DNA from: an uncultured Acetatifactor sp.
Lineage (GTDB): Bacteria > Bacillota > Clostridia > Lachnospirales > Lachnospiraceae
Direction: 5' to 3'
DNA: 64,000 nt
Assembly (NCBI GenBank): GCA_947586055.1
Contig: CANPXL010000015.1
Location: 1-64,000, forward strand
Under the pieces are notes generated by a model. That model was not told the DNA's origin. It made no database searches and saw nothing but the letters and a program-made list of their open reading frames with translations. The stretch's first letter is position 1. The number at the start of each line of letters is the position of its first letter. A program made the translations under genes and the position numbers. Shown here in pieces: positions 49,028 through 57,946 of the stretch.

Positions 49028-50725
49028 TCAGGATCCAACGTAATTTTTTACCAGCTCCCACGCTCCGGAATTGCCGTAGCCCAGACACCATACCGCCGCG
49101 CCGCCAATCTCCTTGGCATTCATGACGTTCAGCTTGATCCGCAGGCTCTCTTCGTTTTCGATCCAGATCCGGAAAACCGCATCCCCTTCCTGCCATTCCG
49201 CGTAATACTGGCCGAGCTCTTCGTCCCATGCCGCCTTGTCCATATAAGCGGAAGCTCCTTTCAGTCTGACGGAACTGTCCGTCACTTTGGTTCCTTCCGT
49301 CTTCCAGAGAAGCATATAAAAAGGAAGCGCATTTACCACTTTCTCCGCCGGCACCTTCTCCAGCGTTCTGTCAAGGCCCTCCGAAACAAAGCCGATGCAG
49401 GCCGAGCTGCCGGGATCGCCGCTGCCGCTCCAATGCTCGTCATACCCCATGATAATGACGTAATCGACAATCCTGCCCTGGATGTCCAGCCGGTAATACT
49501 CGTTATAATCATAAGGCACGTGGTCCGCCACGGACAGAAACAGTCCGCTCTCCTGACAGAGGACCGACAGTTCTCTCAGGAACTGAATAAAATGTTCACC
49601 GCAATCCTTCGTCAGGCTTTCAAAATCAATGTTAATGCCGTCAAGGCCGTATTCCCGCGTCGTGTTCACCATGTCCGAGACAAGCTTCCGCCTGACAGAA
49701 GTGGAGGACAGGATCTCGAGAGTGTTGACATCTGATCCCTCCACCTCCGCCGCGTAATTAAAGTTATCCCAGGTTCCCCAGACCTGCAGCCCCTTATCGT
49801 GCGCCTGCTTCACATAATCCGCGTCCGCGTAGGACCGGAAACCGCCGGCATTGTCCGAAAGACTGAACCACACGGGCGCGATCACATTGATGGCGTACCC
49901 TCCGTCGGACGTCCTGCATTCCGCCAGCGCTTCCTGTAAGGATGCGCTCCAGACCGGATTCCATCCAAGGCTCAGCTTGCCTTCCAGCGAAAGATCCACA
50001 TGTTCCGGTTCCACATAGTCCGTCACCGGCGTTTCTATCTCTGTGCTCAGGCCCCCCAGCCGCTTGTTCTCTACATATCCCACAACCGCGTCCGAAGTCT
50101 TTATCAGGCTCCATGTATCCATCTGCTTCAGAAGTTCCACGGTCTCTCCCTTTTTCAGTTCCCGCAGGATCGGGCTCTTTATGCCGCCGCGGGTACGGAC
50201 CTGGGTGTTTTTCGACACCGTCATGACTTCCCTGACTCCCCACTCCGTATAGACCTGCAGGTGCCTGTCATACCGGGTGTATTCATAATTGGTAAACTGT
50301 CTGACGTAATCCGCCGCCACATAGAGGACGCCATCCTCCAGACGGCAGACCGCATCAGACATCTGCCTGTCCTCGCCTTTCGTACTTTTATATCCTGTCT
50401 GCCCGAACGCCGCTTCGGCGGTGCCTTCCGCGGTAGTATAGAGCAGTTTCTGTTCGTTGTAATCGGCATAAAAACCCTCGTTGAGGTACTTATGCACCGT
50501 ATCCAGATCAAAGTAAACGGTATCGCCCTGCAGCAGAGCCTTTTCTTCCACCATATTATCCTGCAGGATGATGGCCAGTCTTCCGTCCGTCACGCCGTAA
50601 TATTCGTCCAGATCGGCCTTTTCCTTTCCGTAAGAGTACTTGTCCACCAGCTTTCCTCCAAAATAGACGCCGCCGATCAGCACGATCAGCAGCAGGGCAA
50701 CGATTACAGGTATTATCCGTTTCAT
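49028..50725 (-). CDS. GH18 glycosidase with copper-amine-oxidase-like and SH3 domains
   Basis: 565 aa. An N-terminal membrane/signal helix (5-22), a region (~40-170) resembling stalk domains (LLQGDTVYFDLDTVHKYLN, GVLYVAADYVRQFTNYEY), an SH3-like wall-binding segment (VSKNTQVRTRGGIKSPILRELKKGETVELL, ~172-230), and a C-terminal GH18 barrel (~250-565). The catalytic motif is DGINIDFE at 362-369, with Glu369 as the acid; the first Asp of DxxDxDxE is present and the second is Asn. Relatives include spore-cortex or lysin-type GH18 enzymes. Convergent with the sortase unit. Confidence 0.9.
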   Translation of the reverse strand: MKRIIPVIVALLLIVLIGGVYFGGKLVDKYSYGKEKADLDEYYGVTDGRLAIILQDNMVEEKALLQGDTVYFDLDTVHKYLNEGFYADYNEQKLLYTTAEGTAEAAFGQTGYKSTKGEDRQMSDAVCRLEDGVLYVAADYVRQFTNYEYTRYDRHLQVYTEWGVREVMTVSKNTQVRTRGGIKSPILRELKKGETVELLKQMDTWSLIKTSDAVVGYVENKRLGGLSTEIETPVTDYVEPEHVDLSLEGKLSLGWNPVWSASLQEALAECRTSDGGYAINVIAPVWFSLSDNAGGFRSYADADYVKQAHDKGLQVWGTWDNFNYAAEVEGSDVNTLEILSSTSVRRKLVSDMVNTTREYGLDGINIDFESLTKDCGEHFIQFLRELSVLCQESGLFLSVADHVPYDYNEYYRLDIQGRIVDYVIIMGYDEHWSGSGDPGSSACIGFVSEGLDRTLEKVPAEKVVNALPFYMLLWKTEGTKVTDSSVRLKGASAYMDKAAWDEELGQYYAEWQEGDAVFRIWIENEESLRIKLNVMNAKEIGGAAVWCLGYGNSGAWELVKNYVGS

Positions 50726-50969
50726 CCTGACGCATTCCTTCCTGAATTATAATGGTATCTCCCTGCAGGCCGTGCGCCGGAACCGTCTTCCGGCGCGTGC
50801 CTGCGGATATAATGTAACTGCCGCAAAATGCGGTCAGTTACATCATACCACACTAATTCCAAGTCGTCATTACCCTTTTTTTGTTTTGCGCCGCCGGCTT
50901 CAGCACGAGAGGCAGCCCGTTTTCTACGGCCGCCGGCGCCTGTTCTTGTCTGATCGGAGACAGTCCGGG

Positions 50970-51206
50970 CTAACAGCGTGTCACCCTGTCAAAGCGCACC
51001 TGTTCGATATTGCCCTCTTTCCCCAGCACATAGTCCGCCATATAGGGGCTGTTTTCCCGCACGGCTCTGGCCGCGGCTTCCCGCGGGAGCGCGGCGTGTC
51101 CGTCCACAAAGAGCTTGACTCCGCGCCCGCACAACAGTTCCAGCTGCACGGTATACGCTTCTCTGGCGAACTCCCATTCCGTCACTTTATGATATCTGTC
51201 ATCCAA
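50970..51206 (-). CDS. Unrecognised 78-aa protein
   Basis: TTG start, six bases after GGAGG; no ATG fits this frame. Small soluble protein (WEFAREAYTVQLELLCGRGVKLFVDGHAALPREAAARAVREN and YMADYVLGKEGNIEQVRFDRV). The spacing of conserved-looking aromatic and charged residues suggests a folded helix-strand-helix unit. Function unknown. Confidence 0.6.
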   Translation of the reverse strand: MDDRYHKVTEWEFAREAYTVQLELLCGRGVKLFVDGHAALPREAAARAVRENSPYMADYVLGKEGNIEQVRFDRVTRC

Positions 51207-51353
51207 AACATTCCTCCGTTTCCCTAAACTCTTCCGGCCAAAAGGTTCCGTGATGAATCAATCCCGGAAGTGATCAAAAAGTTCCCAAGATATGTGCAAG
51301 CTCCCTCGGCAGTACGTCACGCAGCCGGCGGACGGCCGGCCAAACACAAACAA

Positions 51354-51458
51354 TTACCATTCTTTGGTAAGTTTAAAAAGAATTATATTGGTGATGATTA
51401 GTTGAAATACTATGACCAAGCAGATAACGACGAAAACCAGCCCTGACTTGTAAGACAT
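51354..51458 (-). CDS. Candidate 34-aa hydrophobic peptide
   Basis: Begins MSYKSGLVFVVICLVIVF and ends in LFKLTKEW: a single membrane helix with a basic tail, the composition of holin-like or type I toxin peptides. The AAAGG just upstream is too close to the ATG for comfort, and I found no antisense RNA signals with certainty, so this is tentative. Confidence 0.35.
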   Translation of the reverse strand: MSYKSGLVFVVICLVIVFQLIITNIILFKLTKEW

Positions 51459-51711
51459 CCTTTAGAATATATGTCAGAATCCCAGATCTGTCATATAATG
51501 TGATATAAACATCGGAAAAATAAGGATGAAGAGGAACGATCGTTCCGCAATCATTAAATCAGCTTGATATACTTGATGAAAAATGTGACTGTCGCCTCCT
51601 TCCCCGTACAGCGTACCGAAGGAGTTTACAAAGACATTATACCTTATGTTCTCCCTTTTGACAAGACGTAGCCTGTTAAATATTAAAAAAATTTAAACTC
51701 AAATCCTGCTA

Positions 51712-51740
51712 TTGACTAAAAGGCGACAAGAGTATAAGAT
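51712..51740 (+). promoter_or_regulatory. Promoter of mecA
   Basis: TTGACT (51712-51717), 17 bp, TAAGAT (51735-51740), about 60 bp before the start codon. Confidence 0.6.
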
Positions 51741-51802
51741 ACAGGTATCCAAACAGGATATCACTCCGCATGCCTTAAAATGCAGAAAGGAAGGTCTGTC
51801 GT

Positions 51803-52522
51803 ATGAAAATAGAAAAAGTAAATGAAAATCAGATCCGCTGTACCCTGACAAAAGAAGACCTGATAAGCCGCGAACTGAAGATCAGCGAACTGGCTTACGG
51901 CACGGAAAAGGCCAAAAGCCTTTTTCGGGACATGATGCGTCAGGCCAACTTTGAATTCGGCTTTGAGGCCGAGGACATCCCTCTGATGATAGAGGCGATC
52001 CCCCTGAACGCCGAATGCATTGTGCTGATCATAACAAAGGTAGAGGATCCCGAGGAACTGGATACCCGCTTTTCCCGGTTCGCCCCTTCGGTCACCGAGG
52101 ACGGCGACTACGACGAAGAGACGGAGGAATTCAGCGACGCAGCGCCGGACGATGTGAACGATCTGCTGAGGAAAGTGCAGCCCGACGCGCCGGAGACGGC
52201 AGACAACGGCTCTGCGGCAGACGAGCGCACCCGGACAAGGGTTTTCCGGATCCGGACCCTGCAGCTTGTCATGGAAGTTTCCGCCGTCATCACGAACCAC
52301 TACCGCGGCCTGAGCTCTCTGTACAAGGACCCTTCTTCCGACCAGTATCTGCTGATGCTGACACAGGGAGACGAAAGCCGGGAGGGATTTGACCGCTCCT
52401 GCAACATCGTGTCCGAGTATGGCGTTCTCCAGCGTTCCCTCTCCTGCGGCAGTACGTTCCTGGAAGAGCACAGCGAAGCTCTGATAAAGGAGAATGCCGT
52501 GCAGACCCTGGGGAAGCTGTAA
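51803..52522 (+). CDS. mecA: MecA-family ClpC adaptor
   Basis: 239 aa. The N-terminal substrate-binding domain (MKIEKVNENQIRCTLTKEDLISRELKISELAYGTEKAKSLFRDMM) and C-terminal ClpC-binding domain (~140-239) are separated by an acidic linker, the MecA architecture. MecA delivers substrates such as ComK to ClpCP in Bacillus; in clostridia its targets are less clear. Monocistronic, convergent with the DUF1858 gene across a shared terminator. Confidence 0.92.
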   Translation: MKIEKVNENQIRCTLTKEDLISRELKISELAYGTEKAKSLFRDMMRQANFEFGFEAEDIPLMIEAIPLNAECIVLIITKVEDPEELDTRFSRFAPSVTEDGDYDEETEEFSDAAPDDVNDLLRKVQPDAPETADNGSAADERTRTRVFRIRTLQLVMEVSAVITNHYRGLSSLYKDPSSDQYLLMLTQGDESREGFDRSCNIVSEYGVLQRSLSCGSTFLEEHSEALIKENAVQTLGKL

Positions 52523-52536
52523 ACGACGCATGACAG

Positions 52537-52571
52537 TAAAATTGCCGCCCTGTCACAGAGCGGCAATTTTT
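52537..52571. terminator. Bidirectional terminator between mecA and the DUF1858 gene
   Basis: AAATTGCCGC/GCGGCAATTT stem followed by T-runs on both strands; it overlaps the stop codon of the DUF1858 gene. Confidence 0.8.
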
Positions 52572-52744
52572 GTCATTAATTCCTCAATATCCATCCCATG
52601 CACCATTGCGGCTTCCTCCAGCGTCTCGCCCTGAGCGGAAGGACATCCGAGACAGTGCATGCCCGCTTCCATCAGAACCGGCGCAACATCCGGATTGACG
52701 CGCAGGATCTCACCGATGGTCATTTCCCTGGTAATCTTATTCAT
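52553..52744 (-). CDS. DUF1858 hybrid-cluster-associated redox disulfide domain protein
   Basis: 63 aa, ATG at 52744 after a strong AAAGGAGGTGA. The sequence has [45 protein letters not shown] with Cys-x2-Cys (CLGC), the signature of the DUF1858/TIGR03980 family of small redox-disulfide proteins found in anaerobes and linked to hybrid-cluster proteins. A promoter is at 52769-52797. It lies divergently from the pyruvate formate-lyase operon. Confidence 0.9.
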   Translation of the reverse strand: MNKITREMTIGEILRVNPDVAPVLMEAGMHCLGCPSAQGETLEEAAMVHGMDIEELMTKIAAL

Positions 52745-52949
52745 CGTGTCACCTCCTTTCGCATAATCAGTATAATACTTTCTCTCATGCTTGGCAAGCA
52801 GTTCCATGACAGTTTCCAATACCTGCATCCGTTCCAGGCTTTCCGCCTTTTTATTTTTTATCTTGTTTCTATTATCCCTTACATTGTCTCCAAAAAACAC
52901 AAAAAAAGAACAAATTATAAAAGGTTTATAAACCCGGTGCAAAATCGTC

Positions 52950-52973
52950 ACGTGTACCCGAAAAAATACACGT
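52950..52973. promoter_or_regulatory. Palindrome upstream of the pfl promoter
   Basis: ACGTGTA-N10-TACACGT, ending 6 bp before the pfl -35 box. The position suits an activator or repressor; it does not match Rex or Fnr consensus by eye. Confidence 0.5.
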
Positions 52974-52979
52974 CTGCGC

Positions 52980-53008
52980 TTGACTCGATTTCCCGTTTTA
53001 CATATAAT
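52980..53008 (+). promoter_or_regulatory. Promoter of the split pfl operon
   Basis: TTGACT (52980-52985), 17 bp, TATAAT (53003-53008), with a ~65-nt leader before the catalytic-subunit start. Confidence 0.75.
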
Positions 53009-53078
53009 TAGGATAAGGATTAGAAGCAACGTTTTTTACTACCCAACTAATTCAAATACTTATAGGAGGCTATTCAAA

Positions 53079-55118
53079 ATGAGAGCAGAATGGACAGATT
53101 TTGTAACTGGCAAGTGGGACAAAGAAATCAATGTCCGCGACTTCATCCAGAGAAACTATCATCCCTATGACGGCGATGAGAGCTTTCTGGCCGGCCCTAC
53201 TCAGAACACCAAGGACCTGTGGGCGCAGGTGCTTGACCTGCAGAAGAAGGAAAGAGAAGCGGGCGGCGTTCTGGACATGGACACCAAGGTGGTATCTACC
53301 ATCACCTCCCATGGTCCCGGGTATCTTGACAAGAGCAAGGAGACCATCGTAGGCTTCCAGACCGACAAGCCTTTCAAGCGCTCCCTGCAGCCTTACGGCG
53401 GCATCCGCATGGCGGAGAAGGCGTGCGCGGACAACGGATATGAAGTGGATCCCGAGATTTCCGAGTTTTTCACGGTTCACAGAAAGACCCACAACGCTGG
53501 CTGCTTCGACGCTTACAACCAGGAGATGAGAGCGTGCCGTTCCTCCCATATCATCACCGGCCTGCCCGACGCTTACGGCCGCGGCCGTATTATCGGCGAC
53601 TACAGACGTATCGCTCTGTACGGCATCGACAGACTGATCGAGGATAAGCAGGCACAGAAGGATTCCACCGGCCGCGTGATGACCGACGACGTAATCCGTC
53701 TGCGCGAGGAGATCTCCGAGCAGATGACCGCTCTGAAGCTGATGAAGGAGATGGCTGCATCCTACGGCTGCGATATTTCCAAGCCCGCCGCAAATGTAAA
53801 AGAAGCCATCCAGTGGACCTACTTCGGATATCTGTGCGCTGTAAAGGAGCAGAACGGCGCCGCAATGTCTCTGGGACGTACCTCCACCTTCCTCGACTGC
53901 TATGCCGAGAGAGATTTAAAGAACGGCACCTTTACCGAGGAGCAGATCCAGGAGTTCGTGGATCACTTTATCATGAAGCTGCGCTGCATCAAGTTTGCGC
54001 GTACTCCCGAGTACAACCAGATCTTCGCAGGCGATCCCGTTTGGGTTACCGAGTCTCTGGGCGGCGTAGGCGTTGACGGCAGACATATGGTGACAAAGAT
54101 GAGCTTCCGTTACCTGAATACCTTAACCAACCTCGGACCTTCTCCGGAGCCCAACCTTACCGTTCTCTGGTCCACAAGGCTTCCCGAGAACTGGAAGAGA
54201 TACTGCGCGAAGATGTCCATTCAGACCTCTTCCATCCAGTACGAGAACGACGATCTGATGAGAGTGGTTCACGGCGACGACTACGGTATCGCATGCTGCG
54301 TATCTTCCATGGTAATCGGTAAGGAGATGCAGTTCTTCGGCGCCCGCGCCAATGTTGCAAAGTGCCTGCTTTACGCTTTGAACGGCGGTGTGGACGAAGT
54401 TACCAAGAAGCAGGTCGGCCCCAAGTACCGCCCTGTTACCGGCGACGTTCTGGATTACGACGACGTTTACAGCAAGTTCATGGATATGCTGGAGTGGCAG
54501 GCGGACGTGTATGTAAACACGCTGAACATCATACACTATATGCATGACAAATACTGCTATGAGAGAGCGGAGATGGCTCTTCATGACAGAGACGTAAAGC
54601 GCTACTTTGCAACCGGCGTAGCAGGTCTTTCCATCGTAGCCGACTCCCTGTCCGCCATCAAGTATGCGAAGGTAGAGCCCATCCGCGACGAGGACGGCAT
54701 TATCGTAGACTTTAAGACAACCGGCGACTTCCCCAAGTACGGCAACGACGACGACCGTGTTGACGAGATCGCTCAGGATGTGGTACACAAGTTCATGACC
54801 GCCGTAAGAAGACATCATACCTACAGAAACGGCATCCCTACCACCTCCATCCTGACCATTACCTCTAACGTTACCTACGGTAAGGCTACCGGCAATACAC
54901 CCGACGGACGTAAGAAGGGCCAGCCTTTCGCTCCCGGTGCGAACCCCATGCACGGCCGCGATACCCACGGCGCTGTCGCTTCCCTTTCCTCCGTCTCCAA
55001 GCTGCCCTTCAATGATGCGCAGGACGGTATCTCCAATACCTTCACCATCATTCCCGGCGCTCTGGGCAAGGAAGACAAGGTGTTCGCAGGCGACATCGAA
55101 CTGGATCTGAACAAATAA
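53079..55118 (+). CDS. Pyruvate formate-lyase catalytic subunit lacking the glycyl-radical domain
   Basis: 679 aa. It matches PFL (formate C-acetyltransferase) from the N-terminus through [25 protein letters not shown] and the [16 protein letters not shown] block. The thiyl pair is in [10 protein letters not shown] (Cys406-Cys407, equivalent to E. coli Cys418-Cys419). It then stops at DIELDLNK, just where E. coli PFL continues into its C-terminal radical domain around Gly734. That domain is a separate gene 340 bp downstream. The ATG at 53079 has TAGGAGG upstream. No pflA activase is adjacent. This is not a frameshift: the radical protein has its own start and ribosome site, with another gene in between. 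Confidence 0.95.
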   Translation: MRAEWTDFVTGKWDKEINVRDFIQRNYHPYDGDESFLAGPTQNTKDLWAQVLDLQKKEREAGGVLDMDTKVVSTITSHGPGYLDKSKETIVGFQTDKPFKRSLQPYGGIRMAEKACADNGYEVDPEISEFFTVHRKTHNAGCFDAYNQEMRACRSSHIITGLPDAYGRGRIIGDYRRIALYGIDRLIEDKQAQKDSTGRVMTDDVIRLREEISEQMTALKLMKEMAASYGCDISKPAANVKEAIQWTYFGYLCAVKEQNGAAMSLGRTSTFLDCYAERDLKNGTFTEEQIQEFVDHFIMKLRCIKFARTPEYNQIFAGDPVWVTESLGGVGVDGRHMVTKMSFRYLNTLTNLGPSPEPNLTVLWSTRLPENWKRYCAKMSIQTSSIQYENDDLMRVVHGDDYGIACCVSSMVIGKEMQFFGARANVAKCLLYALNGGVDEVTKKQVGPKYRPVTGDVLDYDDVYSKFMDMLEWQADVYVNTLNIIHYMHDKYCYERAEMALHDRDVKRYFATGVAGLSIVADSLSAIKYAKVEPIRDEDGIIVDFKTTGDFPKYGNDDDRVDEIAQDVVHKFMTAVRRHHTYRNGIPTTSILTITSNVTYGKATGNTPDGRKKGQPFAPGANPMHGRDTHGAVASLSSVSKLPFNDAQDGISNTFTIIPGALGKEDKVFAGDIELDLNK

Positions 55119-55153
55119 TTCTGCTTTGAATAAAATAAGTTTCAGGAGGCACT

Positions 55154-55357
55154 ATGGACGAAAAAAATATGATTGACGACCTGGTTAAAATGCTCGATTC
55201 CGGCATGGCTGACGGCGTCGGCCATGTGAACGTGGACTATGACGGGCAGGGCGAACAGTCAAAAAACGTTCAGACAATGGGCTGCACGGATTGCTCCAGA
55301 ACGCCGCTGGCCTGCAGCGTGCCCACTCTTGAACAGGGACTGGACGATTATCAGTGA
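55154..55357 (+). CDS. 67-aa Cys-rich protein related to the N-terminus of the radical subunit
   Basis: Own AGGAGG site. Residues 7-29 (IDDLVKMLDSGMADGVGHVNVDY) align without gaps with residues 8-30 of the radical subunit ([23 protein letters not shown]): nine identities in 23. The glycyl-radical loop is absent; instead the tail has MGCTDCSRTPLACSVP (Cys44, Cys47, Cys54). It lies 35 bp after the catalytic gene and 99 bp before the radical gene. Function unknown; a stabiliser, chaperone, or redox/metal-linked regulator of the split enzyme are possibilities. Confidence 0.8.
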   Translation: MDEKNMIDDLVKMLDSGMADGVGHVNVDYDGQGEQSKNVQTMGCTDCSRTPLACSVPTLEQGLDDYQ

Positions 55358-55379
55358 CCGGCCCGAAAAAAGGAACCAG

Positions 55380-55406
55380 CCGGGGGACGGTTCTCCCGCC
55401 CCCCGG
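55380..55406 (+). other. GC-rich hairpin between the Cys-rich and radical-subunit genes
   Basis: CCGGGGG/CCCCCGG with no T-run afterwards. It is unlikely to be a full terminator but could protect or attenuate the distal message and set subunit ratios. Confidence 0.5.
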
Positions 55407-55456
55407 AAACAAAACAACATTCATACTATCAATACTATCATAAGGAGGACAAAACT

Positions 55457-55699
55457 ATGGCAGCAAGCACAGCACAGGTTGACAACCTTGTAAACTTATT
55501 GGATGGATACGCAACAAAAGGCGGCCATCACCTGAACGTGAACGTTCTGAACAGAGATACGCTTCTGGACGCTCAGAAGCATCCGGAGAATTATCCTCAG
55601 CTTACCATCCGTGTATCCGGCTACGCAGTCAACTTCATCAAGCTGACTCCCGAACAGCAGGCTGACGTTATCTCCCGTACCTTCCATGAAACGATCTGA
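55457..55699 (+). CDS. Stand-alone glycyl-radical subunit of pyruvate formate-lyase (GrcA/YfiD-like)
   Basis: 80 aa, start after AAGGAGG. It is the C-terminal domain of PFL on its own: [54 protein letters not shown], with the radical glycine Gly55 in RVSGY. E. coli GrcA (127 aa) is a repair spare part for a full-length PFL; here the partner PFL has no such domain, so this protein should be essential for activity. Ends at a hairpin terminator. Confidence 0.93.
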   Translation: MAASTAQVDNLVNLLDGYATKGGHHLNVNVLNRDTLLDAQKHPENYPQLTIRVSGYAVNFIKLTPEQQADVISRTFHETI

Positions 55700-55738
55700 G
55701 GAAACCGATCGTAAAGATTTGTCAGGAGAAATTTGAGT

Positions 55739-55798
55739 AAGAAGGAGCTGTTGCAAAATAGATGAATTTGTCTATGGAGCAACAGTTCCCTTCTTTTC
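55739..55798 (+). terminator. Terminator of the split pfl operon
   Basis: Long stem AAGAAGGAgCTGTTGC (55739-55754) with GCAACAGtTCCcTTCTT (55779-55795), followed by a T-rich tail. Confidence 0.7.
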
Positions 55799-55851
55799 TG
55801 GGGCAGCGGCGAACACTTCGGATATATCTTCCCGGAAACTGCCCCGCCAAA

Positions 55852-57192
55852 TCACTGTTCCAAAGCTTCCGCCGACGAATCCTGAGGGACGTGTTTACAA
55901 TTTTCATAATCGAAAAAGGCATACATATCCCCTTTCACCGCCGTATGGCAGTCCTTACAATATGTTCCGTGATACATCTCTATTTTGCATCCGCCCGTCT
56001 CAGTTTTTATATGACACTGTATCTCGCCCGAAATCCACCGGTGCTCCGCACAGGCCGTCTGGTCCGAAGACGGATCGATGGGAAGGATTCTGCCGGATTC
56101 GTCTATAAACTCTTCCGCATACCATACCTCATACGCTTGCGAAAGTACTTCAGCATCCGTCCATTCGTATGCCCATACGCCTTTTCCTTCCGCAAACAAT
56201 TTTTCCTGAGCATCGTTTCTAATATAATAAACATCCGGATAGGCCAGAGACACCAATGAATCCACAAACATGAACAGAAGAAACACGATCACAGCGATGT
56301 ACTTTTTCTTCATCTTTCTCTCGGGAGGATGCACAATGGCCTGTATCCTTTCCCGAACATGATCCATGTCCCCCGAAAGCGCGCTGACATAGATCGGAGA
56401 AGGTCTTAAGTTCAGATTCTTTGCGATCAGCTTGATGTATTCCATGCGTTCCTCAGCAGTAAATCCCTCCGTCACCTTTTCGTCGCAGGATTCCTCCGTA
56501 AGCAGGTTGAACTGCGCCGCGAACTTTTCCAGCGCAGGATTAAACCAAAATATGCAGCTTACGATCTGCCAGAGCAGCTTAAATGCCACATCCCCTCTGG
56601 CAATGTGCGTCAGTTCGTGTCTCAGCGTCCATTCCAGCTCCCTGTCCTTTAAATCGCAGTGCAGGACCATGACAGGCCGCAGTACGCCGAGGGTACAGGG
56701 ACTTCTCCTGTCTTCCACCTTTATGACCCTGATCCTTCTCCGGAACGGTCCCTTCTTCCGCATCCCTTCCAGCATCTGCAGCGCTTCCTCCCAGCGGCAC
56801 TGTTCATAAATCTTGTTGATATACCATAAGGATTTGAAATAGGGAACGCATAACTTGAAAAACTTCCTCGTAAAACAGATCACCCAGACCGCGCTGAACA
56901 AAAGTGTCAGCGCGAAATACGGCGTGATATACCTTTTGGACGCGGTACGGACGGCGGCCATACGCATCAGGACATCCGCAAGGGAGCGCATTTTCACCGG
57001 CAGCAGCCTGTCCAACAGTTTGCTGTAAAATGATTTAACGCCCACCAGCGGAACCACATGCGCCGCCAAAACAATCAGCAGCGCCGCATGTCTCATCCAC
57101 TTTGTCAGCTGGTCGCCGAATATCTTTATCCAAAATACATAAAACAACGTCAGGATCGCTCCCGTAGCCGCCAGCAACAGCAAATACCACAT
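55852..57192 (-). CDS. BlaR1-like M56 membrane metalloprotease sensor with Cys/His-rich ectodomain
   Basis: 446 aa. N-terminal helices, a large cytoplasmic loop carrying the M56 zinc site RHELTHIARGD (His192, Glu193, His196) and the distal glutamate ESCDEKV, then a last membrane helix (~296-318). Instead of the ~250-residue penicillin-binding domain of BlaR1, the outside part is only ~125 residues with a Cys/His pattern at 381-434 (Cys381, His384, Cys402, Cys412, Cys415, Cys432, His434). In BlaR1 the protease cleaves BlaI after ligand sensing. The same pattern recurs in the upstream exported protein. Confidence 0.9.
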   Translation of the reverse strand: MWYLLLLAATGAILTLFYVFWIKIFGDQLTKWMRHAALLIVLAAHVVPLVGVKSFYSKLLDRLLPVKMRSLADVLMRMAAVRTASKRYITPYFALTLLFSAVWVICFTRKFFKLCVPYFKSLWYINKIYEQCRWEEALQMLEGMRKKGPFRRRIRVIKVEDRRSPCTLGVLRPVMVLHCDLKDRELEWTLRHELTHIARGDVAFKLLWQIVSCIFWFNPALEKFAAQFNLLTEESCDEKVTEGFTAEERMEYIKLIAKNLNLRPSPIYVSALSGDMDHVRERIQAIVHPPERKMKKKYIAVIVFLLFMFVDSLVSLAYPDVYYIRNDAQEKLFAEGKGVWAYEWTDAEVLSQAYEVWYAEEFIDESGRILPIDPSSDQTACAEHRWISGEIQCHIKTETGGCKIEMYHGTYCKDCHTAVKGDMYAFFDYENCKHVPQDSSAEALEQ

Positions 57193-57493
57193 CCCGTTTT
57201 ATCCCCTTCTCATACACTTCAGACGGATTTCCCGGCAAATGATCCCGCCATATCCCCACGGCGTTTCCCCGGTCTTTTCGTCCTTTTATTCGCATGTCTT
57301 CCGGCAGCAGAGTCTCCGTCCCCATCCGTTCCCTTCCAGGCCGAAATCCGCAAGGCAGGCGACAGTCCTCATCCCATCCTGCAGTATACGCTCTCATCGA
57401 AAAATAGAAACGCTGCACAAACAATGAGTGCTCTGCTTGTGCAGCCGTCTGTTCTAATCCAAAAAGTTCAATTCCAATGTCCTTCGCTCCCGG
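57193..57493. other. 301-bp gap between the sensor and exported-protein genes
   Basis: I see no convincing gene here. Reading frames on the minus strand lack good starts. It may be a degraded segment or untranslated region between two genes of one operon. Confidence 0.4.
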
Positions 57494-57898
57494 TCAGCCC
57501 CATACCGTGTTTGCGTGAGGGCATTGCATATAATGATAGGTGGCAAAAAGGCTGTCCACCGTTACCGTGTTGCACCAGGGGCAGCGCTTACTGTTGTAAA
57601 CCCTTACCTCACAACTGCCATCTTTATACTTTTCATGCACCTGTGCGTACCCGTCGATCCAGTCATGTCCCGGGCAGATTACCTGCGGCTGGCATACGTT
57701 TACCGGGAAAACATTCCCCTCCATATCAACAAATTCCATCTCATAAATCACGTCAAAGACCGGCGCTTTCTTTGCAGCGACCGTCTCCGCCGTCTCTTCC
57801 GTGCAGGCCATCGATACCATGGAGTTCGATACCGTAAGTACGGCAAGCATAGCGAATGCCGCCACTTTCTTCCAAAGTTTTGTTCTTCTGATGTTCAT
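57494..57898 (-). CDS. Exported Cys/His-rich protein homologous to the sensor ectodomain
   Basis: 134 aa from ATG 57898 (AAAGGA 11 bp upstream). A signal peptide (~1-30, KKVAAFAMLAVLTVSNSMVSMAC) may be cleaved or lipidated at Cys. Residues 75-128 contain Cys75-x2-His-x-Trp-Ile-x-Gly-x2-Gln-x-His-x-Lys-x3-Gly-x-Cys-x4-Tyr-x4-Cys-x2-Cys-x16-Cys-x-His. The BlaR1-like sensor has the same pattern, ungapped over 54 residues, with about 18 identities. Probably a metal-binding or redox module. Confidence 0.82.
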   Translation of the reverse strand: MNIRRTKLWKKVAAFAMLAVLTVSNSMVSMACTEETAETVAAKKAPVFDVIYEMEFVDMEGNVFPVNVCQPQVICPGHDWIDGYAQVHEKYKDGSCEVRVYNSKRCPWCNTVTVDSLFATYHYMQCPHANTVWG

Positions 57899-57946
57899 TA
57901 TTAGGTTCATCCTTTCCGTCATTTTTTCTAACATTGCAAACAGTGC

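Larger units (their letters stand above)
51207..51802. other. 596-bp intergenic region before mecA
   Basis: Mostly non-coding and AT-rich. It holds a candidate 34-aa hydrophobic peptide (51354-51458, minus), a perfect 14-bp palindrome GGAACGATCGTTCC (51533-51546), and the mecA promoter at 51712-51740. Confidence 0.6.
52745..53078. other. Divergent regulatory region upstream of the pfl operon
   Basis: No gene. It contains a minus-strand promoter for the DUF1858 gene (TTGCCA 52797-52792, 17 bp, TATACT 52774-52769), the pfl promoter on the plus strand, and the palindrome at 52950-52973. Confidence 0.6.

Noticed and set aside
53079..55699. Split PFL as a sequencing frameshift
   Set aside because: The two parts have separate start codons and ribosome sites and a different gene between them; a single indel cannot produce this.
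57035..57424. 129-aa minus-strand frame over the sensor start
   Set aside because: Overlaps the M56 sensor in another frame, with no good start or domain.
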